A stretch of DNA of 64,000 nt, taken from Sulfurihydrogenibium azorense Az-Fu1. GTDB taxonomy: Bacteria > Aquificota > Aquificia > Aquificales > Hydrogenothermaceae. The stretch lies in NCBI RefSeq assembly GCF_000021545.1, contig NC_012438.1, positions 616,002 through 680,001 on the forward strand. Reading direction: 5' to 3'. Position numbers and translations under genes: made by a program. Numbering within the stretch: position 1 is the stretch's first letter; each line of letters begins with the position of its first letter. This document shows positions 1-9,407 of the stretch, piece after piece. The notes beneath the pieces are model-generated. The model did not search any database. It was given only the letters and a program-made list of their open reading frames with translations, and was not told the DNA's origin.

Positions 1-1397
1 ACTCTGTAGATGAATGGAAGGTTGAGTTTTTCCATATGTCTTGCTACTGTTTCGTTTGCTATAATCATAAACTCTTCTATTATTCTATGAGCTAAATGTC
101 TTTCGTAAGGGACTACGTCGTATGGGTCTCCCTTTTCGTCAAATAGTATTTGAGATTCAGGCATATCAAAATCTATACTTCCTCTTTCTTCTTTTGCTTT
201 CATGAGTATTTTAGCAAGTTCTTCCATATGTTTTAGCGGTTCTACTAAATCTGGAAAAGCTTTTACATGTTCTGGCTCTCCAAGTATTATTGCTAGTGCT
301 TGGTCATAAGTTAACTTTGCTTTACTTTCTATAACGCTTTCATAGATTTTATAATCTATAACTTCTCCTTTTTTGTTTATTAACATTTCACAGGTAAATG
401 CGTATTTTCTCTCAAAAGGTCTAAGACTACAAAGGTTAGATGCAAGCCTTTCAGGTAGCATGTGTAATGCTCTTTCTGGAAGGTAGTAAGTATTTCCTCT
501 TTGGAATGCTTCCCTATCTATTGCAGAACCTTCTTTTACATAGTAAGAAACGTCTGCTATGTGAACGTAGAGTCTGTAGTTTTCTCCCTCTTTTTCTATC
601 GCTACTGCATCGTCATGGTCTCTTGCACTTTCAGGGTCTATTGTGAAACATATCTGTTTTGTTAAATCTTTTCTATTTTTTGTTATTTTGACAGTTGAAG
701 GTAAGCTTTCAGCTTCTTTTATTGCTTCTTCACTGTGGGTTAAAGGTAAATCGTATTTTCTCGCTACTATCTCTGCAACTGTCTGGGTATTTTTAACATT
801 TCCAAGGTCTTTAATTATTCTTCCTTTCGCTTCTACTTTTCTGGCAGGATACTGGGTTATCTCAACAACTACGTAGTTATCCAGTGGATACTTTTTAGCT
901 TCTTTTTTATTTATATAGATTTTATGTGGTATTACAAAATCTAAAAGGTGAACAAAGTATCTATTTTTTTCTTTTTTAAGTTTACCGACAGCTGTTTTGA
1001 CTCTTCTTTCTAAGACCTTTACTATTTTAGCTTCTTTTTTTCCTTTATATATCTTTTCTTCTGCTAAAACTATGTCTCCGTCAAAAAGATAATCCATTTC
1101 AATAGGAGGAATAAATAGGTCTGGCTCTCCGTCTTCTCTTATTAAAAATCCAAATCCACTTTCGTGAGCTTCTACTTTACCTTTTATTAAATTTTTCTCT
1201 TCTTGTAGCTGAGGTTTTAGTTTGTAGAGACCTTTTGAGTAAACTACAGTTTTGTTTTTCTGTAGTTTTTTTAGTATCTTTTTCAGTTGCTTTTCTTCTT
1301 TTTTTTCTAAATTAAAACTTTTAGATATTTGTTTGAAAAATAAACCTTTTTTATTTCTTTTTAATAATTCTAAAACCTTTTCTTGTGTTAATTCCAA
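1..1397 (-). CDS. rnr: Ribonuclease R (3' part beyond window)
   Basis: Processive 3'-5' exoribonuclease of the RNase II/R (VacB) family, cytoplasmic, acting in turnover of structured RNA. About 465 codons are present; the C-terminal S1 region lies beyond the left edge. The N-terminus has a winged-helix-like segment, followed by cold-shock/OB domains with the phrase GFGFLIREDGEPDLFIPP near residues 78-94. The RNB catalytic core carries the acidic cluster DPESARDHDDAVAI, whose aspartates bind Mg2+ in this family. The start is taken as TTG at 1397 because a strong AGGGGG ribosome binding site lies just upstream and no ATG is well placed. It follows the frameshifted Rpn gene by 12 bases and is probably the last visible gene of a leftward operon. 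Family assignment is firm; only the start codon is uncertain. Confidence 0.93.
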   Translation of the reverse strand, partial: MELTQEKVLELLKRNKKGLFFKQISKSFNLEKKEEKQLKKILKKLQKNKTVVYSKGLYKLKPQLQEEKNLIKGKVEAHESGFGFLIREDGEPDLFIPPIEMDYLFDGDIVLAEEKIYKGKKEAKIVKVLERRVKTAVGKLKKEKNRYFVHLLDFVIPHKIYINKKEAKKYPLDNYVVVEITQYPARKVEAKGRIIKDLGNVKNTQTVAEIVARKYDLPLTHSEEAIKEAESLPSTVKITKNRKDLTKQICFTIDPESARDHDDAVAIEKEGENYRLYVHIADVSYYVKEGSAIDREAFQRGNTYYLPERALHMLPERLASNLCSLRPFERKYAFTCEMLINKKGEVIDYKIYESVIESKAKLTYDQALAIILGEPEHVKAFPDLVEPLKHMEELAKILMKAKEERGSIDFDMPESQILFDEKGDPYDVVPYERHLAHRIIEEFMIIANETVARHMEKLNLPFIYR

Positions 1398-1409
1398 TAC
1401 TTCCCCCTC

Positions 1410-2368
1410 TTATAGGTTATTTATGTAATTTTTTAATTCTTCTAAAGTAGACACTTTTATAACAGTTCTGTAGATGTTTTTTAGTACTTCAACAGATTTT
1501 ATACTTTCTATTTTTGTATTGATATCTTCCATAACTTCTCCAAATTTTATTTCTATAGCTTCCTTTATATCATCTTTAAGCTGCTTTTTAATACCTTCTT
1601 CTATTCCTTGCTGTAATCCTTCTATTCTCCATTTTTCTGTTAAGGTCATCATTTTTTCTTTCCCTCCTACTTCTTCAAGGATGTTTTCAACAGTTTTTAG
1701 ATCTTTCTTTGCAAGTGCAATATAGTTAATAATAATATAAATACAATCTTTTGTTTCTGCAACAAGTAAATTTCTTAGAATAGGTTTCAGGTCGTTGAAA
1801 TCCTTAAAAATATTCTTTAATGTTAATATAGCTGATAATAGACAAATATCGTCGTAAAATTCTTTAACTATTCTCTTAGAGCTTATCTTATTTAAGTCCA
1901 CCAAAATGTAATCCAATGAATGGATTAATAATCTTGTATTGGGTGGATAAGGTTTTAAATCTGGTATAGATTTAGGAATGTTCCAGTCTTTACTTCCATG
2001 ATAAAAGACTATAGGGATTACTGGTGTATATAGTCTATTATTTTTTCATCTTCTTCCATTATTGACGCTTTATAGTATACTATCTGTGAAGGTGTTCTTT
2101 TATCTGGGTAAGATTTATGTTCAAAAACGAAGTAAAGTATAGCGTTGTTATTCGGTGATTTTGTATTTAGTTTACACTCAAAGGATAAATCTAAGAAAAA
2201 TTTTTCTCTTTTAACGCTTTGTTTTTCAGTAGGTAAAAGTTTTAAAGAGTTTGGTTTTATTATCTTGTAAAGGTTGGGTAGAAAACCTTTTAAAAATCTT
2301 TCTGTGTTTTCTTCCTTAGAGAAGATTGTTTTAAAAAACCAGTCGTGAGGGGATTTTTCAATTGACAT
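1410..2368 (-). pseudogene. Rpn/PD-(D/E)XK-family nuclease-transposase, frameshifted
   Basis: Two adjacent frames together form one protein of about 319 residues of the Rpn (recombination-promoting nuclease; PF04754/DUF4351-type) family. The N-terminal piece (2018-2368) has the typical start SPHDWFFKTIFS, FLDLSFECKL and the core YFVFEHKSYPD, containing the E-x-K nuclease residues. It hits a stop just after DYIHQ. Shifting frame at about 2019-2026 continues as TPVIPIVFYHGSKDW and runs directly into the C-terminal piece (1410-1916), which ends in a Lys/Glu-rich helical tail. One missing base in a short TATATA run explains the break. The start codon overlaps the end of argD. It could be a true pseudogene, a slippage site, or a sequencing error; these cannot be separated from one sequence. 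Confidence 0.8.
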
Positions 2369-3518
2369 TCAAAACCTCTTTTAGTATATCTACAGCTTCA
2401 TCTACCTCTTTTTCAGTTATTATTAGTGGTGGGACGAATCTGAGGGTGTTTTCTCCTGCAGTTCCCACTATTAAACCTTTTTCCAAGGTTTTTTTCATAA
2501 CTTCTTTGGCGGATATACTTTGTGGTAAGTCCATACCTACCATAAGACCTAAACCTTTTACAGGATATCCAAATATTTTTAAAGCCTCTTTTAGATACTC
2601 TCCTACCTTTTGTACTCTATCTAAAAATCCTTCTGATAGTACTTCTTCTAAAACTACTTTTGCTGCAACTGTTGACAGGTAGTTTCCTCCAAATGTAGAT
2701 GCGTGAGTCCCGGGAACAAAGGATTTAGCTATATCATCTTTTGCTATAATAGCTCCTATAGGTACTCCTCCACCAAGTCCTTTAGCCAGAGAAATAATAT
2801 CAGGTTGTATATCAAAATGCTGATATGCGAATAGTTTTCCTGTTCTTCCTATTCCTGTTTGAACTTCATCGACTGTAAAGAGTATATCATTTTCTTTACA
2901 AAGTTTGTAAAGTTCCTTTATAAACTCCTTATTAGCTGGGTTTACACCACCTTCTCCTTGAACCAACTCTATTAAAATGGCAGCTGTTTTGTCTGTTATA
3001 AGATTTTTAACTGAATCTATATCGTTAAATTTTGCGTATTTAAACCCTTCTACAAGTGGATAAAAACCTTCATGATACTTAGGCTGGGCTGTTGCTGTAA
3101 CTGTTGCAAGTGTTCTTCCGTGGAAGCTTCCTTCAAAGGTTATTATTTCGTATCTTTCTTGTTTTTTATCGTAGAAGTATCTTCTTACAAGTTTAATAAG
3201 GGCTTCGTTGCTTTCTGCTCCAGAGTTGCAGAAAAATACCTTCCCTCCAAAGCTATTTTCAGATAGTATCTTTGCAACTTCTATTTGGGGTTTTATGTAG
3301 AATAAGTTTGATATGTGTATTATTTTACTTGCTTGTTCACAGATGGCTTTTGTAAGTTTAGGGTGGTTATAGCCAAGGGCATTTACAGCTATTCCTGACA
3401 ACATATCTAAGTATTTTTTTCCTTTATCGTCGTAAAGGTAGCAACCTTCTCCCTTCTCAAAAAAATAGGGTAATCTTCCGTAGTTTTGAAAAAGGTATTT
3501 ACTTGCTTTTTCTATCAA
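2358..3518 (-). CDS. argD: Acetylornithine aminotransferase
   Basis: PLP-dependent class III aminotransferase that converts N-acetylglutamate semialdehyde to N-acetylornithine in arginine synthesis (possibly also succinyl-diaminopimelate in lysine synthesis). The 386-residue length is usual. Visible features are the PLP-phosphate turn NSGAESNEA (about 98-106), SFHGRT (131-136), the cofactor-nitrogen aspartate in TVDEVQTGIGRTG (D217) and the Schiff-base lysine in SLAKGLGGG (K246). The C-terminal substrate-carboxylate motif is RFVPPL. It sits one base after the UbiE-like gene and overlaps the start of the Rpn gene by 11 bases, so translation is probably coupled. A related class III enzyme occurs at 55655, but the Cys-rich insertion and context there differ. 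Confidence 0.93.
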   Translation of the reverse strand: MIEKASKYLFQNYGRLPYFFEKGEGCYLYDDKGKKYLDMLSGIAVNALGYNHPKLTKAICEQASKIIHISNLFYIKPQIEVAKILSENSFGGKVFFCNSGAESNEALIKLVRRYFYDKKQERYEIITFEGSFHGRTLATVTATAQPKYHEGFYPLVEGFKYAKFNDIDSVKNLITDKTAAILIELVQGEGGVNPANKEFIKELYKLCKENDILFTVDEVQTGIGRTGKLFAYQHFDIQPDIISLAKGLGGGVPIGAIIAKDDIAKSFVPGTHASTFGGNYLSTVAAKVVLEEVLSEGFLDRVQKVGEYLKEALKIFGYPVKGLGLMVGMDLPQSISAKEVMKKTLEKGLIVGTAGENTLRFVPPLIITEKEVDEAVDILKEVLNVN

Positions 3519-3519
3519 T

Positions 3520-4203
3520 CTACTCCTCCGTCTGTTTTTTAAGAACTGCTATATGAATAAGTCCTAATAATTTTGATTGGTAAAAATGTGTAGTAAATCC
3601 ATTTGATTTGAAAAACTCTAATAACTCTTGTTTTGTTATACTGTTTTTAATAGACTCTACAAAGTAATCCCACTCTTGTTTTGAAAATATTAATCTGCCT
3701 ATAGGTCTAAACATCTTGTCTGTAAATAAAAGTATAAGGTTGTATAAAATCTTACTTCTTGGTTTTGCAATTTCTAATATTGATACGTATCCATCTTTTT
3801 TTAGGACATATTTTAACTGGTTTGTAATCTCTAAAGCTGGAAGATGTCTAAAAACAAGAGAAAAGTAAACGTTGTCTAAAGATTTTTCTTTAAAGGGGAG
3901 TTTTAATGCATCTGATTTTAAAAAGAGAATGTTTTCACCGCCTATTTTTGATTTTGCTACTTTCAGCATATTAAAAGAGATATCAAGAGCGTATATGTAA
4001 GAATTTTTATCTATCTTTTGATTTATCTTTTTTACTATCTCACCTGTTCCTGTGCCTATATCTAGAATGTACTTGCCGTTAGGTGTGGCATTTATTAATG
4101 TTTCTTGCCATTTATTTATCTTACTAAATGTAGCAAAGTTTAAAAATTTATCGTAAGATCTGTGTACACTATCAAATATTTTTTCTGCTACACTTTTTTC
4201 CAT
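3520..4203 (-). CDS. UbiE/MenG-like quinone methyltransferase
   Basis: SAM-dependent class I methyltransferase, probably the C-methylation step of menaquinone (or demethylmenaquinone) synthesis. The SAM-binding glycine motif is [11 protein letters not shown] near residues 47-57, followed by [10 protein letters not shown] (motif for the ribose hydroxyls) and [20 protein letters not shown], a typical UbiE motif II/III pattern. Length (227 residues) matches UbiE. The ATG overlaps the 3' end of cysS by 16 bases, so the two are likely cotranslated. The C-terminal half is less conserved, so a methyltransferase for another quinone-like substrate is possible; hence no gene symbol. Confidence 0.75.
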   Translation of the reverse strand: MEKSVAEKIFDSVHRSYDKFLNFATFSKINKWQETLINATPNGKYILDIGTGTGEIVKKINQKIDKNSYIYALDISFNMLKVAKSKIGGENILFLKSDALKLPFKEKSLDNVYFSLVFRHLPALEITNQLKYVLKKDGYVSILEIAKPRSKILYNLILLFTDKMFRPIGRLIFSKQEWDYFVESIKNSITKQELLEFFKSNGFTTHFYQSKLLGLIHIAVLKKQTEE

Positions 4204-5651
4204 TTTGTTCCAAATGGGGTGTCTTCTATTACTATCCCTTTTTCAGCTAATTTATCTCTTATTGTGTCTGCAATGGAAAACTGTTTTTCTTTTCTTGCTT
4301 TGTCCCTTACTTCTATAAGTATGTTTATTAGGTCTTCATCTAACTTTTCTTCTTGTTTTTCTACTTTTATTTCTTCAGTTTTTACACAAGGTTGTAAGCT
4401 GTCAAAAAGTCCAAAAATATCTCTACATATATTGTGAAGTGTGTCTGCAGCTTCTTTGTATGATTGAAGGGCTTTTTTTGATATTCCTCCTTGTTTTATA
4501 GCTTTATCTTTCAGTATATTCATCTGTCTTACAAGTCCAAATAAAGATGCCAGAGCTTCTGGTGTGTTAAAGTCATCACTCATTGCAGAGTAAAACCCAG
4601 ACTGGGCTTTCTGGATTTCAGTGTATAAATCCTCTTCAAAGTTTTCGTCAGTAGGGAGTTTTTGTAGTATCTCATATTCCTGTATAGCGTTTTTTAATCT
4701 TTCATAGGCTTTTTTTGTTTCTTCCATCTTATCCCAAGAAAAGTCAAGGGGACTTCTGTAATGTACTGATAATACAAGGAGTCTTAATATATCCGGTTCG
4801 TACTTTGAGTAAATCTCTTTTAGAGTAACGTAGTTTCCTAAAGACTTTGACATTTTTTGACCATTTACAGTGACAAGTCCGTTGTGTATCCAGTACCTTG
4901 CAAATGGTTTTCCTGTTAAGCTTTCAGCTTGAGCTATCTCGTTTTCGTGGTGTGGGAAAGTTAAATCAAGACCACCGCCGTGTATGTCTATTGTTTCTCC
5001 TAAATGTTTAAATATCATTGCACAACATTCTGTATGCCATCCTGGTCTACCTTTTCCCCATGGAGACTCCCAGTATGGTTCTCCTGCCTTTGCTGACTTC
5101 CACAGAGCAAAATCAAGAGGGTCTTTTTTCTTTTCTCCCGGTTCTATTCTTGCACCTGCCAAAAGTTCATCTATACTTCTTTTCGATAACTTTCCGTAAT
5201 CTTTAAACTTCCTAACAGAAAAGTACACATCCCCATCAACTTCGTAGGCATAGCCTTTGTCTATAAGTTCTTGAATAAACTTAATAATATCGGGAATGTG
5301 GGTTGTTACTCTTGGCTCTATGTCTGCAGGTTCTATTCTAAACTTTTCTGCATCGTCAAAGTACTCTTTTATATATTTGTCTGATATTACTGTAAAGGGA
5401 ACACATTCGTTTTTTGCTCTATTTATAATCTTATCATCAACGTCTGTAAAGTTTCTTACAAAGATTACATTGTATCCTAAGTATCTTAGATATCTTCTAA
5501 TCATATCAAAGACTATAAGACTTCTTCCATGTCCTACGTGGTTATAATCGTAAACTGTAACGCCACAGGTGTATATCTTTACTTGTGGTGGCTTTATGGG
5601 TGCAAAATCCTCTTTTTTTCCTGTTAGAGTGTTGTATATCTTTAAACTCAT
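4188..5651 (-). CDS. cysS: Cysteinyl-tRNA synthetase
   Basis: Class I aminoacyl-tRNA synthetase charging tRNA-Cys in the cytoplasm. The start is taken as ATG at 5651: a CAGGAG site lies upstream and the protein then begins [14 protein letters not shown] as in other CysRS; a longer frame reaches 5693 but adds an atypical tail. HIGH-type signature HVGH lies at residues 38-41, the zinc-binding cysteine in YTCGVTVYD at 29, the zinc ligand region WHTECCAMI mid-protein, and KMSKSLGNY marks the second nucleotide-binding loop. The C-terminal DALR-like helical domain is complete (487 residues). It lies downstream of the globin-PsiE gene in the leftward operon. Confidence 0.95.
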   Translation of the reverse strand: MSLKIYNTLTGKKEDFAPIKPPQVKIYTCGVTVYDYNHVGHGRSLIVFDMIRRYLRYLGYNVIFVRNFTDVDDKIINRAKNECVPFTVISDKYIKEYFDDAEKFRIEPADIEPRVTTHIPDIIKFIQELIDKGYAYEVDGDVYFSVRKFKDYGKLSKRSIDELLAGARIEPGEKKKDPLDFALWKSAKAGEPYWESPWGKGRPGWHTECCAMIFKHLGETIDIHGGGLDLTFPHHENEIAQAESLTGKPFARYWIHNGLVTVNGQKMSKSLGNYVTLKEIYSKYEPDILRLLVLSVHYRSPLDFSWDKMEETKKAYERLKNAIQEYEILQKLPTDENFEEDLYTEIQKAQSGFYSAMSDDFNTPEALASLFGLVRQMNILKDKAIKQGGISKKALQSYKEAADTLHNICRDIFGLFDSLQPCVKTEEIKVEKQEEKLDEDLINILIEVRDKARKEKQFSIADTIRDKLAEKGIVIEDTPFGTKWKKV

Positions 5652-5695
5652 AGGTAGCGGCTCCTGATTTAAATTATAAAAAAATTTTATCACAC

Positions 5696-6607
5696 TTACT
5701 CTTTTGATTCCCGTTTAGATATAAGCCAAAATACAACTCCAAGAGAAAGTATTACAGCACTGTAAGACAATAGGTCTATAGCTTTCTTTTCTGAATCACT
5801 TCCTAAAGATGCTATAAACAGTTTTCTTATTATTGCAGCTAAAGCAATACCTACAAACACAGTTATAGCAAATCTACCACCTTTAAGGTGCCTTAATTCT
5901 TCTGTCATAAGTTCTCCAACAGCCCAAAGGATTAGTAAACTACCTAAAATAGCTAAAATACCTTCTTCCAGTTCAACAATGTTAAAAGTAAGTTTATATA
6001 AATCGTATCCAAAAAGGAAAAATACTGACAGAGCTACTATAACTAAAGCTATCAAAATAAAAAGGTCTATAACATCGGAAAACTTTTTAGCAAACCCATA
6101 TATCTTTTTTTCCATTTTTGTCATTTCAGCATACTTTGAAAGTTCTTCTTCTCTGTAAGAAACAGTTAAAATATCGAGGTTAATATCAAGGAGTTTTCCT
6201 ACAGAAGCTACGTAAGCGTTCCTTTCTTTCCTATCTTCTACCTCTTTATCAATAACATCGATTATGTATCTTCTTATAAAGTTCATACTGGCGTTTACAT
6301 AATGAGTAGGGAGTCCTATCTTAACATGTGTCTCCCCTATTTTCCTTAATTTTAAAAAGTACTCTAAATCGTAATTTCCACTGAAAAGGTCTAAAAACCA
6401 CTTTTTTACTTTTTCTCTATGTCTTTTTATAACTTCTTCATTTTTTAAAAAATTTTTTGCTTGAGGAAATCTTAATATAAAGTCGTAGAATTTTTCTATA
6501 AAATCGTCAACGTACCTTTCAAATATAGGTTTAAGTTTTACTATATTCCTTACATCTTCCTCTGTAAATTGAAAATCCTTTTTTATCTGGGAAAACTCTT
6601 CAATCAT
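5696..6607 (-). CDS. Protoglobin domain fused to PsiE-like membrane domain
   Basis: Putative membrane-anchored haem sensor. Residues 1-160 read as a globin-coupled-sensor/protoglobin domain: an all-helical stretch with the proximal-histidine signature [17 protein letters not shown] (His94) and preceding [10 protein letters not shown]. From about 180 to the end the protein has four hydrophobic segments (about 180-200, 213-232, 246-266, 278-297). The [21 protein letters not shown] and AAIIRKLF segments resemble the PsiE (phosphate-starvation-inducible E, PF06146) family. There is no histidine kinase, GGDEF or methyl-accepting domain, so signal output, if any, would go through the membrane part. 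The 303-residue protein starts at ATG 6607 behind AGGGAG. It is divergent from the metal-efflux promoter at 6641. Domain identity is inferred by motif only. Confidence 0.75.
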   Translation of the reverse strand: MIEEFSQIKKDFQFTEEDVRNIVKLKPIFERYVDDFIEKFYDFILRFPQAKNFLKNEEVIKRHREKVKKWFLDLFSGNYDLEYFLKLRKIGETHVKIGLPTHYVNASMNFIRRYIIDVIDKEVEDRKERNAYVASVGKLLDINLDILTVSYREEELSKYAEMTKMEKKIYGFAKKFSDVIDLFILIALVIVALSVFFLFGYDLYKLTFNIVELEEGILAILGSLLILWAVGELMTEELRHLKGGRFAITVFVGIALAAIIRKLFIASLGSDSEKKAIDLLSYSAVILSLGVVFWLISKRESKE

Positions 6608-6640
6608 AGCACAGCTCCCTTTTTTATAAAATTATATCAC

Positions 6641-6669
6641 TTGAATTTAAATTTTTGTAAGCATATATT
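6641..6669 (+). promoter_or_regulatory. Candidate sigma70-type promoter of efflux operon
   Basis: TTGAAT (6641-6646), a 17-base spacer and TATATT (6664-6669) form a plausible -35/-10 pair ahead of the zinc-ribbon peptide and efflux genes. The region is AT-rich, so a chance match is possible; the spacing and its position 28 bases ahead of the first start codon support it. Confidence 0.45.
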
Positions 6670-6675
6670 TACAAA
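6654..6675. promoter_or_regulatory. Operator-like dyad over the -10 element
   Basis: A perfect 7-base inverted repeat TTTGTAA-N8-TTACAAA overlaps the candidate -10 (6664-6669). A protein bound here would block the promoter, so a repressor (metal-responsive or other) is the simplest reading. No regulator gene is adjacent except the globin-PsiE protein, which has no DNA-binding domain. Confidence 0.45.
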
Positions 6676-6696
6676 TATATTATTATGAGGATTGAG

Positions 6697-6858
6697 ATGG
6701 AAGAAAAAGAATGTTTAAAGTGTGGTAGTAAAATAGATTTGAAAGAAGACCCTAATATCCCCGATATTTACTTTTGTGCTGTGTGCTGGGAAGAGAGAGA
6801 AAAAACTGAAATAAATGAAAAATGGGGTTATGATGAATCTCTTCCAGACGATGGTTAA
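6697..6858 (+). CDS. Small two-CxxC zinc-ribbon peptide
   Basis: A 53-residue frame with a good start: GAGG six bases ahead of ATG 6697. The sequence begins MEEKECLKCGSK and has a second pair in YFCAVCWEE, giving CxxC-N(18-20)-CxxC, a minimal zinc ribbon. The remainder is acidic. Its end overlaps the next gene in another frame (6815/6830 start), which argues for translational coupling. Function is unknown; as first gene of a metal-efflux operon it could bind or sense metal, but this is inference from position only. It might also be a stand-alone ribbon of general type. Confidence 0.6.
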   Translation: MEEKECLKCGSKIDLKEDPNIPDIYFCAVCWEEREKTEINEKWGYDESLPDDG

Positions 6859-7159
6859 AAATAAAAGAAAAATTTTGGTTGTTTTTCTGTTTGCTATCGT
6901 ATTTAACGCTTTTCATGACTATTTTCTTCAGGCATTAGATGATAAAAAAATAGATGTAGTACTTCTTGAAGATGTGCATCACAGCTGTGATAAAAATGTA
7001 GATATTCATAAAGTTTTACACTCTCCATTTTTAGTTTTAAATAACCAGATTAAAATAGATTTTGATAAAGAATTGTCAAAAAATATATACTCTCCAACTT
7101 TAACTCTCAAACCTTCTGTGAAAGAAATCTTTAAACCCCCAATTTTTCTATATAACTAA
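6830..7159 (+). CDS. Small membrane-anchored protein, efflux operon
   Basis: Unrecognised protein of about 109 residues (114 if the ATG at 6815 is used). After a basic N-terminus one hydrophobic segment (ILVVFLFAIVFNAFHDYFL) could be an anchor or an uncleaved signal. The rest would be periplasmic and includes DVHHSCDKNVDIHKVLH, with four His and one Cys in about 17 residues, suggestive of metal binding. The preferred start is the ATG pair at 6830/6833 with GGGG upstream inside the preceding gene. It precedes the TolC-like gene by 41 bases with its own AGGAGG site. It may be a periplasmic metal chaperone like CusF in role, but no CusF homology is visible. Confidence 0.55.
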   Translation: MMNLFQTMVKNKRKILVVFLFAIVFNAFHDYFLQALDDKKIDVVLLEDVHHSCDKNVDIHKVLHSPFLVLNNQIKIDFDKELSKNIYSPTLTLKPSVKEIFKPPIFLYN

Positions 7160-7200
7160 TCAATTTTAGTCTCAATCTCAAATAAATCAGGAGGTTTAAA

Positions 7201-8361
7201 ATGCATTACGTTATTTTTATACTAATATTTTTTGTATTTGCCAAAGCAGAGACTTTTGATGAAATTGTAAGCAGAATTGATAACAATCCTTACATCTTAA
7301 GCAACAAAAGTTTAGTTGAGTCTTACGAAGGAAAAATCATAAAAGCCAAATCTTTTTCTAATCCAGACGGATACATACAGTTTGGAAGACTTGTAGGAGG
7401 AAACTCTTCTGCTACAATTACAGAGTTTTACATATCACAACCACTAAAACTTTACAATCAGAGAAAGTATAACATAGAATCTGCTGTAAGTGAGAAGCTG
7501 TATCAGTCTTTACAGTTTGATTCTTTTAAAAGAAAGTATTTATCAGTATTATATCAATCATTCTATGAAGCACTCTATAACAAAGAGCTTTTAAAAATAG
7601 CCGAAAATGAGGCTAACTTGTCTAAAGAGTTTTTTAACTTTACAGAAAAAGTTTATAAGTTAGGAGAAGCTTCTAAACTTGACTTTCTTAAAGCCCAAAG
7701 AGAATACCAGCTTTCAATTTCAAAGTTAAATCAGCAAAAATTACTTTATCTTGAAAGTCTTAAAAGTTTGTCTTCTTTGGTCGGGTATGAAATTAAAGAC
7801 GTAGAAGGAGATTTTTATCATGTTAGAGACATTAAAACAATAGATTTTTTATCCCTTCCAGAAATTAAAAGCTTTGATGAGAAGATAAAATCCCTACAAG
7901 CTTTAGAAAAGTATTATAAAGCATTGTCTTATCCACAGATTAGCGTAGGAGTAATAGCTAAAGAATACTCTAATGACAAGTATGAAAGTGGCTTAGTAGT
8001 TAACTTTACATTACCTGTCTTTTACAGAAACCTTGGTGAGATAGTGTCTGTAAAAAATCAAAAAGCAAGCTATACTTCTTTAAAAGATTACACAGTAAAC
8101 AGTCTAAAAATTAAGTATTCATCTATTTTAGAAAGCTACAAATCTGACCTTGATTTAATCTCCCAACTTAACGAGAGTATTGAGACTGCTAAAAACGAGT
8201 TAAACTTAGCAGAAAAAAGTTATAAGTTAAAAACAATCTCTCTTTTTGAATTTTTCAATATAAAAGCCCTTTATTTTGAGACTTTGAAATACAAACTGGA
8301 GATTTACAAACACTTACATCAGCTTTATAGCAAATACTTAGAAATAGGAGGTTCATTATGA
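7201..8361 (+). CDS. TolC-family outer-membrane efflux protein (CusC/CzcC-like)
   Basis: Outer-membrane channel of an RND heavy-metal exporter. A 16-residue signal peptide (MHYVIFILIFFVFAKA) precedes TFDEIVSRIDNNP, the usual TolC/OEP opening. Two OEP repeats of long amphipathic helices follow, with the internal repeat pattern YKLGEASKLDFLKAQREY (about 158-175) and SYKLKTISLFEFFNIKALY in the C-terminal half. Length (386) fits CzcC. AGGAGG lies seven bases ahead of the ATG. The gene overlaps the MFP gene by 4 bases, so the three pump genes are translationally coupled. Confidence 0.88.
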   Translation: MHYVIFILIFFVFAKAETFDEIVSRIDNNPYILSNKSLVESYEGKIIKAKSFSNPDGYIQFGRLVGGNSSATITEFYISQPLKLYNQRKYNIESAVSEKLYQSLQFDSFKRKYLSVLYQSFYEALYNKELLKIAENEANLSKEFFNFTEKVYKLGEASKLDFLKAQREYQLSISKLNQQKLLYLESLKSLSSLVGYEIKDVEGDFYHVRDIKTIDFLSLPEIKSFDEKIKSLQALEKYYKALSYPQISVGVIAKEYSNDKYESGLVVNFTLPVFYRNLGEIVSVKNQKASYTSLKDYTVNSLKIKYSSILESYKSDLDLISQLNESIETAKNELNLAEKSYKLKTISLFEFFNIKALYFETLKYKLEIYKHLHQLYSKYLEIGGSL

Positions 8362-9407
8362 AAAATGTACTTTTATTAATTGCTTTTCTATTTTCTTTTA
8401 GCTTTTCTCAAGAAGTTGTTGTAAGTAAAGATAAAGCTGAAAAACTTGGTATAAAAACTACAGCTGTAAAGTACAAAGAGATTTTTATAACAAAAACCTA
8501 TCCAGCTGTGGTAAACGAAAACCCTACACTTTCTTACAGTGTCTCTTCAAGTGTAGATGGTATTGTTGAAAATCTGTATGTAAAACAAGGGGATACTGTT
8601 AAAAAAGGTCAAGTTTTACTCACTGTATACTCTCCTAAAATAGCAGATATTCAAGCAAACATAGAAATGGCAAAAGTTAAAGTGGATACTGCAAGACAAG
8701 TTTTAGAGAGAGAAGAGATGCTTTATAAAGAGGAAGTTATTCCATACGTTAGGTATTACAATGCAAAGATAGAGTATCAAAAAGCAGTTGGTGAGTTAAA
8801 CGCTTTAAGAAGAATACTTTCTTCTTATGGAGAAATTAAAGGGAACTCTGTCGTTTTAAGGAGTAAAGTAAATGGTTTTGTAGCTGATTTAAAAGCTATA
8901 AAAGGAAGTCCTGTAAGTTTAGGTCAGGAAATTATGTACATACATTCCCATGAAAGACTTTGGGTTATAGCTCAACTTCCTTTCCAAGATGCTCAAAACT
9001 TAAAAATAGGGCAAAAAGTCTATATAAAAACACCCCTTGGAAAAAAAGTTGAAGGAATTCTTACTTACATAAGCCATGATATAGACCCTAAAACAAAAAG
9101 AAACGATGTTAGAATAGTGGTTAACAACGTAGGAGATTTATTAAAACCAAACCTCTTTGTAGATGTAGAAATTCCTGTTTCTTCTATGAAAGGTTTAGTT
9201 GTACCTTCATCTTCTGTTTTTAGAGAAAATGGTAAAGATTACTGTTTTGTAAAAACAGGGAATAAATTCGTTTTAAGGGAGGTTCAAGTAGGTAGTAGAG
9301 ATGATAAAGAGGCGGTTGTTTTATCCGGAATAAAAGAAGGTGAGGAGGTTGTTTACAGTAGGGTTATTTTCCTAAGGTCTTCTGTTTTTGGAGGTGGTGG
9401 AGAATGA
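8358..9407 (+). CDS. RND efflux membrane-fusion protein (CusB/CzcB-like)
   Basis: Periplasmic adaptor linking the RND pump with the TolC channel. Signal peptide at 1-17 (ending FSFSQ), then a barrel-sandwich (lipoyl-like) half VDGIVENLYVKQGDTVKKGQVLLTVYS, a coiled-coil hairpin (about 95-145) and the second lipoyl half VNGFVADLKAIKGSPVSLGQ. The beta-barrel region LWVIAQLPFQDAQNLKIGQKV and the membrane-proximal domain SGIKEGEEVVYS follow. Unlike some CusB proteins it has no obvious N-terminal methionine cluster. ATG overlaps the preceding gene and the end overlaps the pump gene by 4 bases. Confidence 0.88.
   Translation: MKNVLLLIAFLFSFSFSQEVVVSKDKAEKLGIKTTAVKYKEIFITKTYPAVVNENPTLSYSVSSSVDGIVENLYVKQGDTVKKGQVLLTVYSPKIADIQANIEMAKVKVDTARQVLEREEMLYKEEVIPYVRYYNAKIEYQKAVGELNALRRILSSYGEIKGNSVVLRSKVNGFVADLKAIKGSPVSLGQEIMYIHSHERLWVIAQLPFQDAQNLKIGQKVYIKTPLGKKVEGILTYISHDIDPKTKRNDVRIVVNNVGDLLKPNLFVDVEIPVSSMKGLVVPSSSVFRENGKDYCFVKTGNKFVLREVQVGSRDDKEAVVLSGIKEGEEVVYSRVIFLRSSVFGGGGE

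Noticed and set aside
440..876. Two rightward open frames
   Set aside because: They lie antisense to the conserved ribonuclease R frame and have no recognisable motif or ribosome site.
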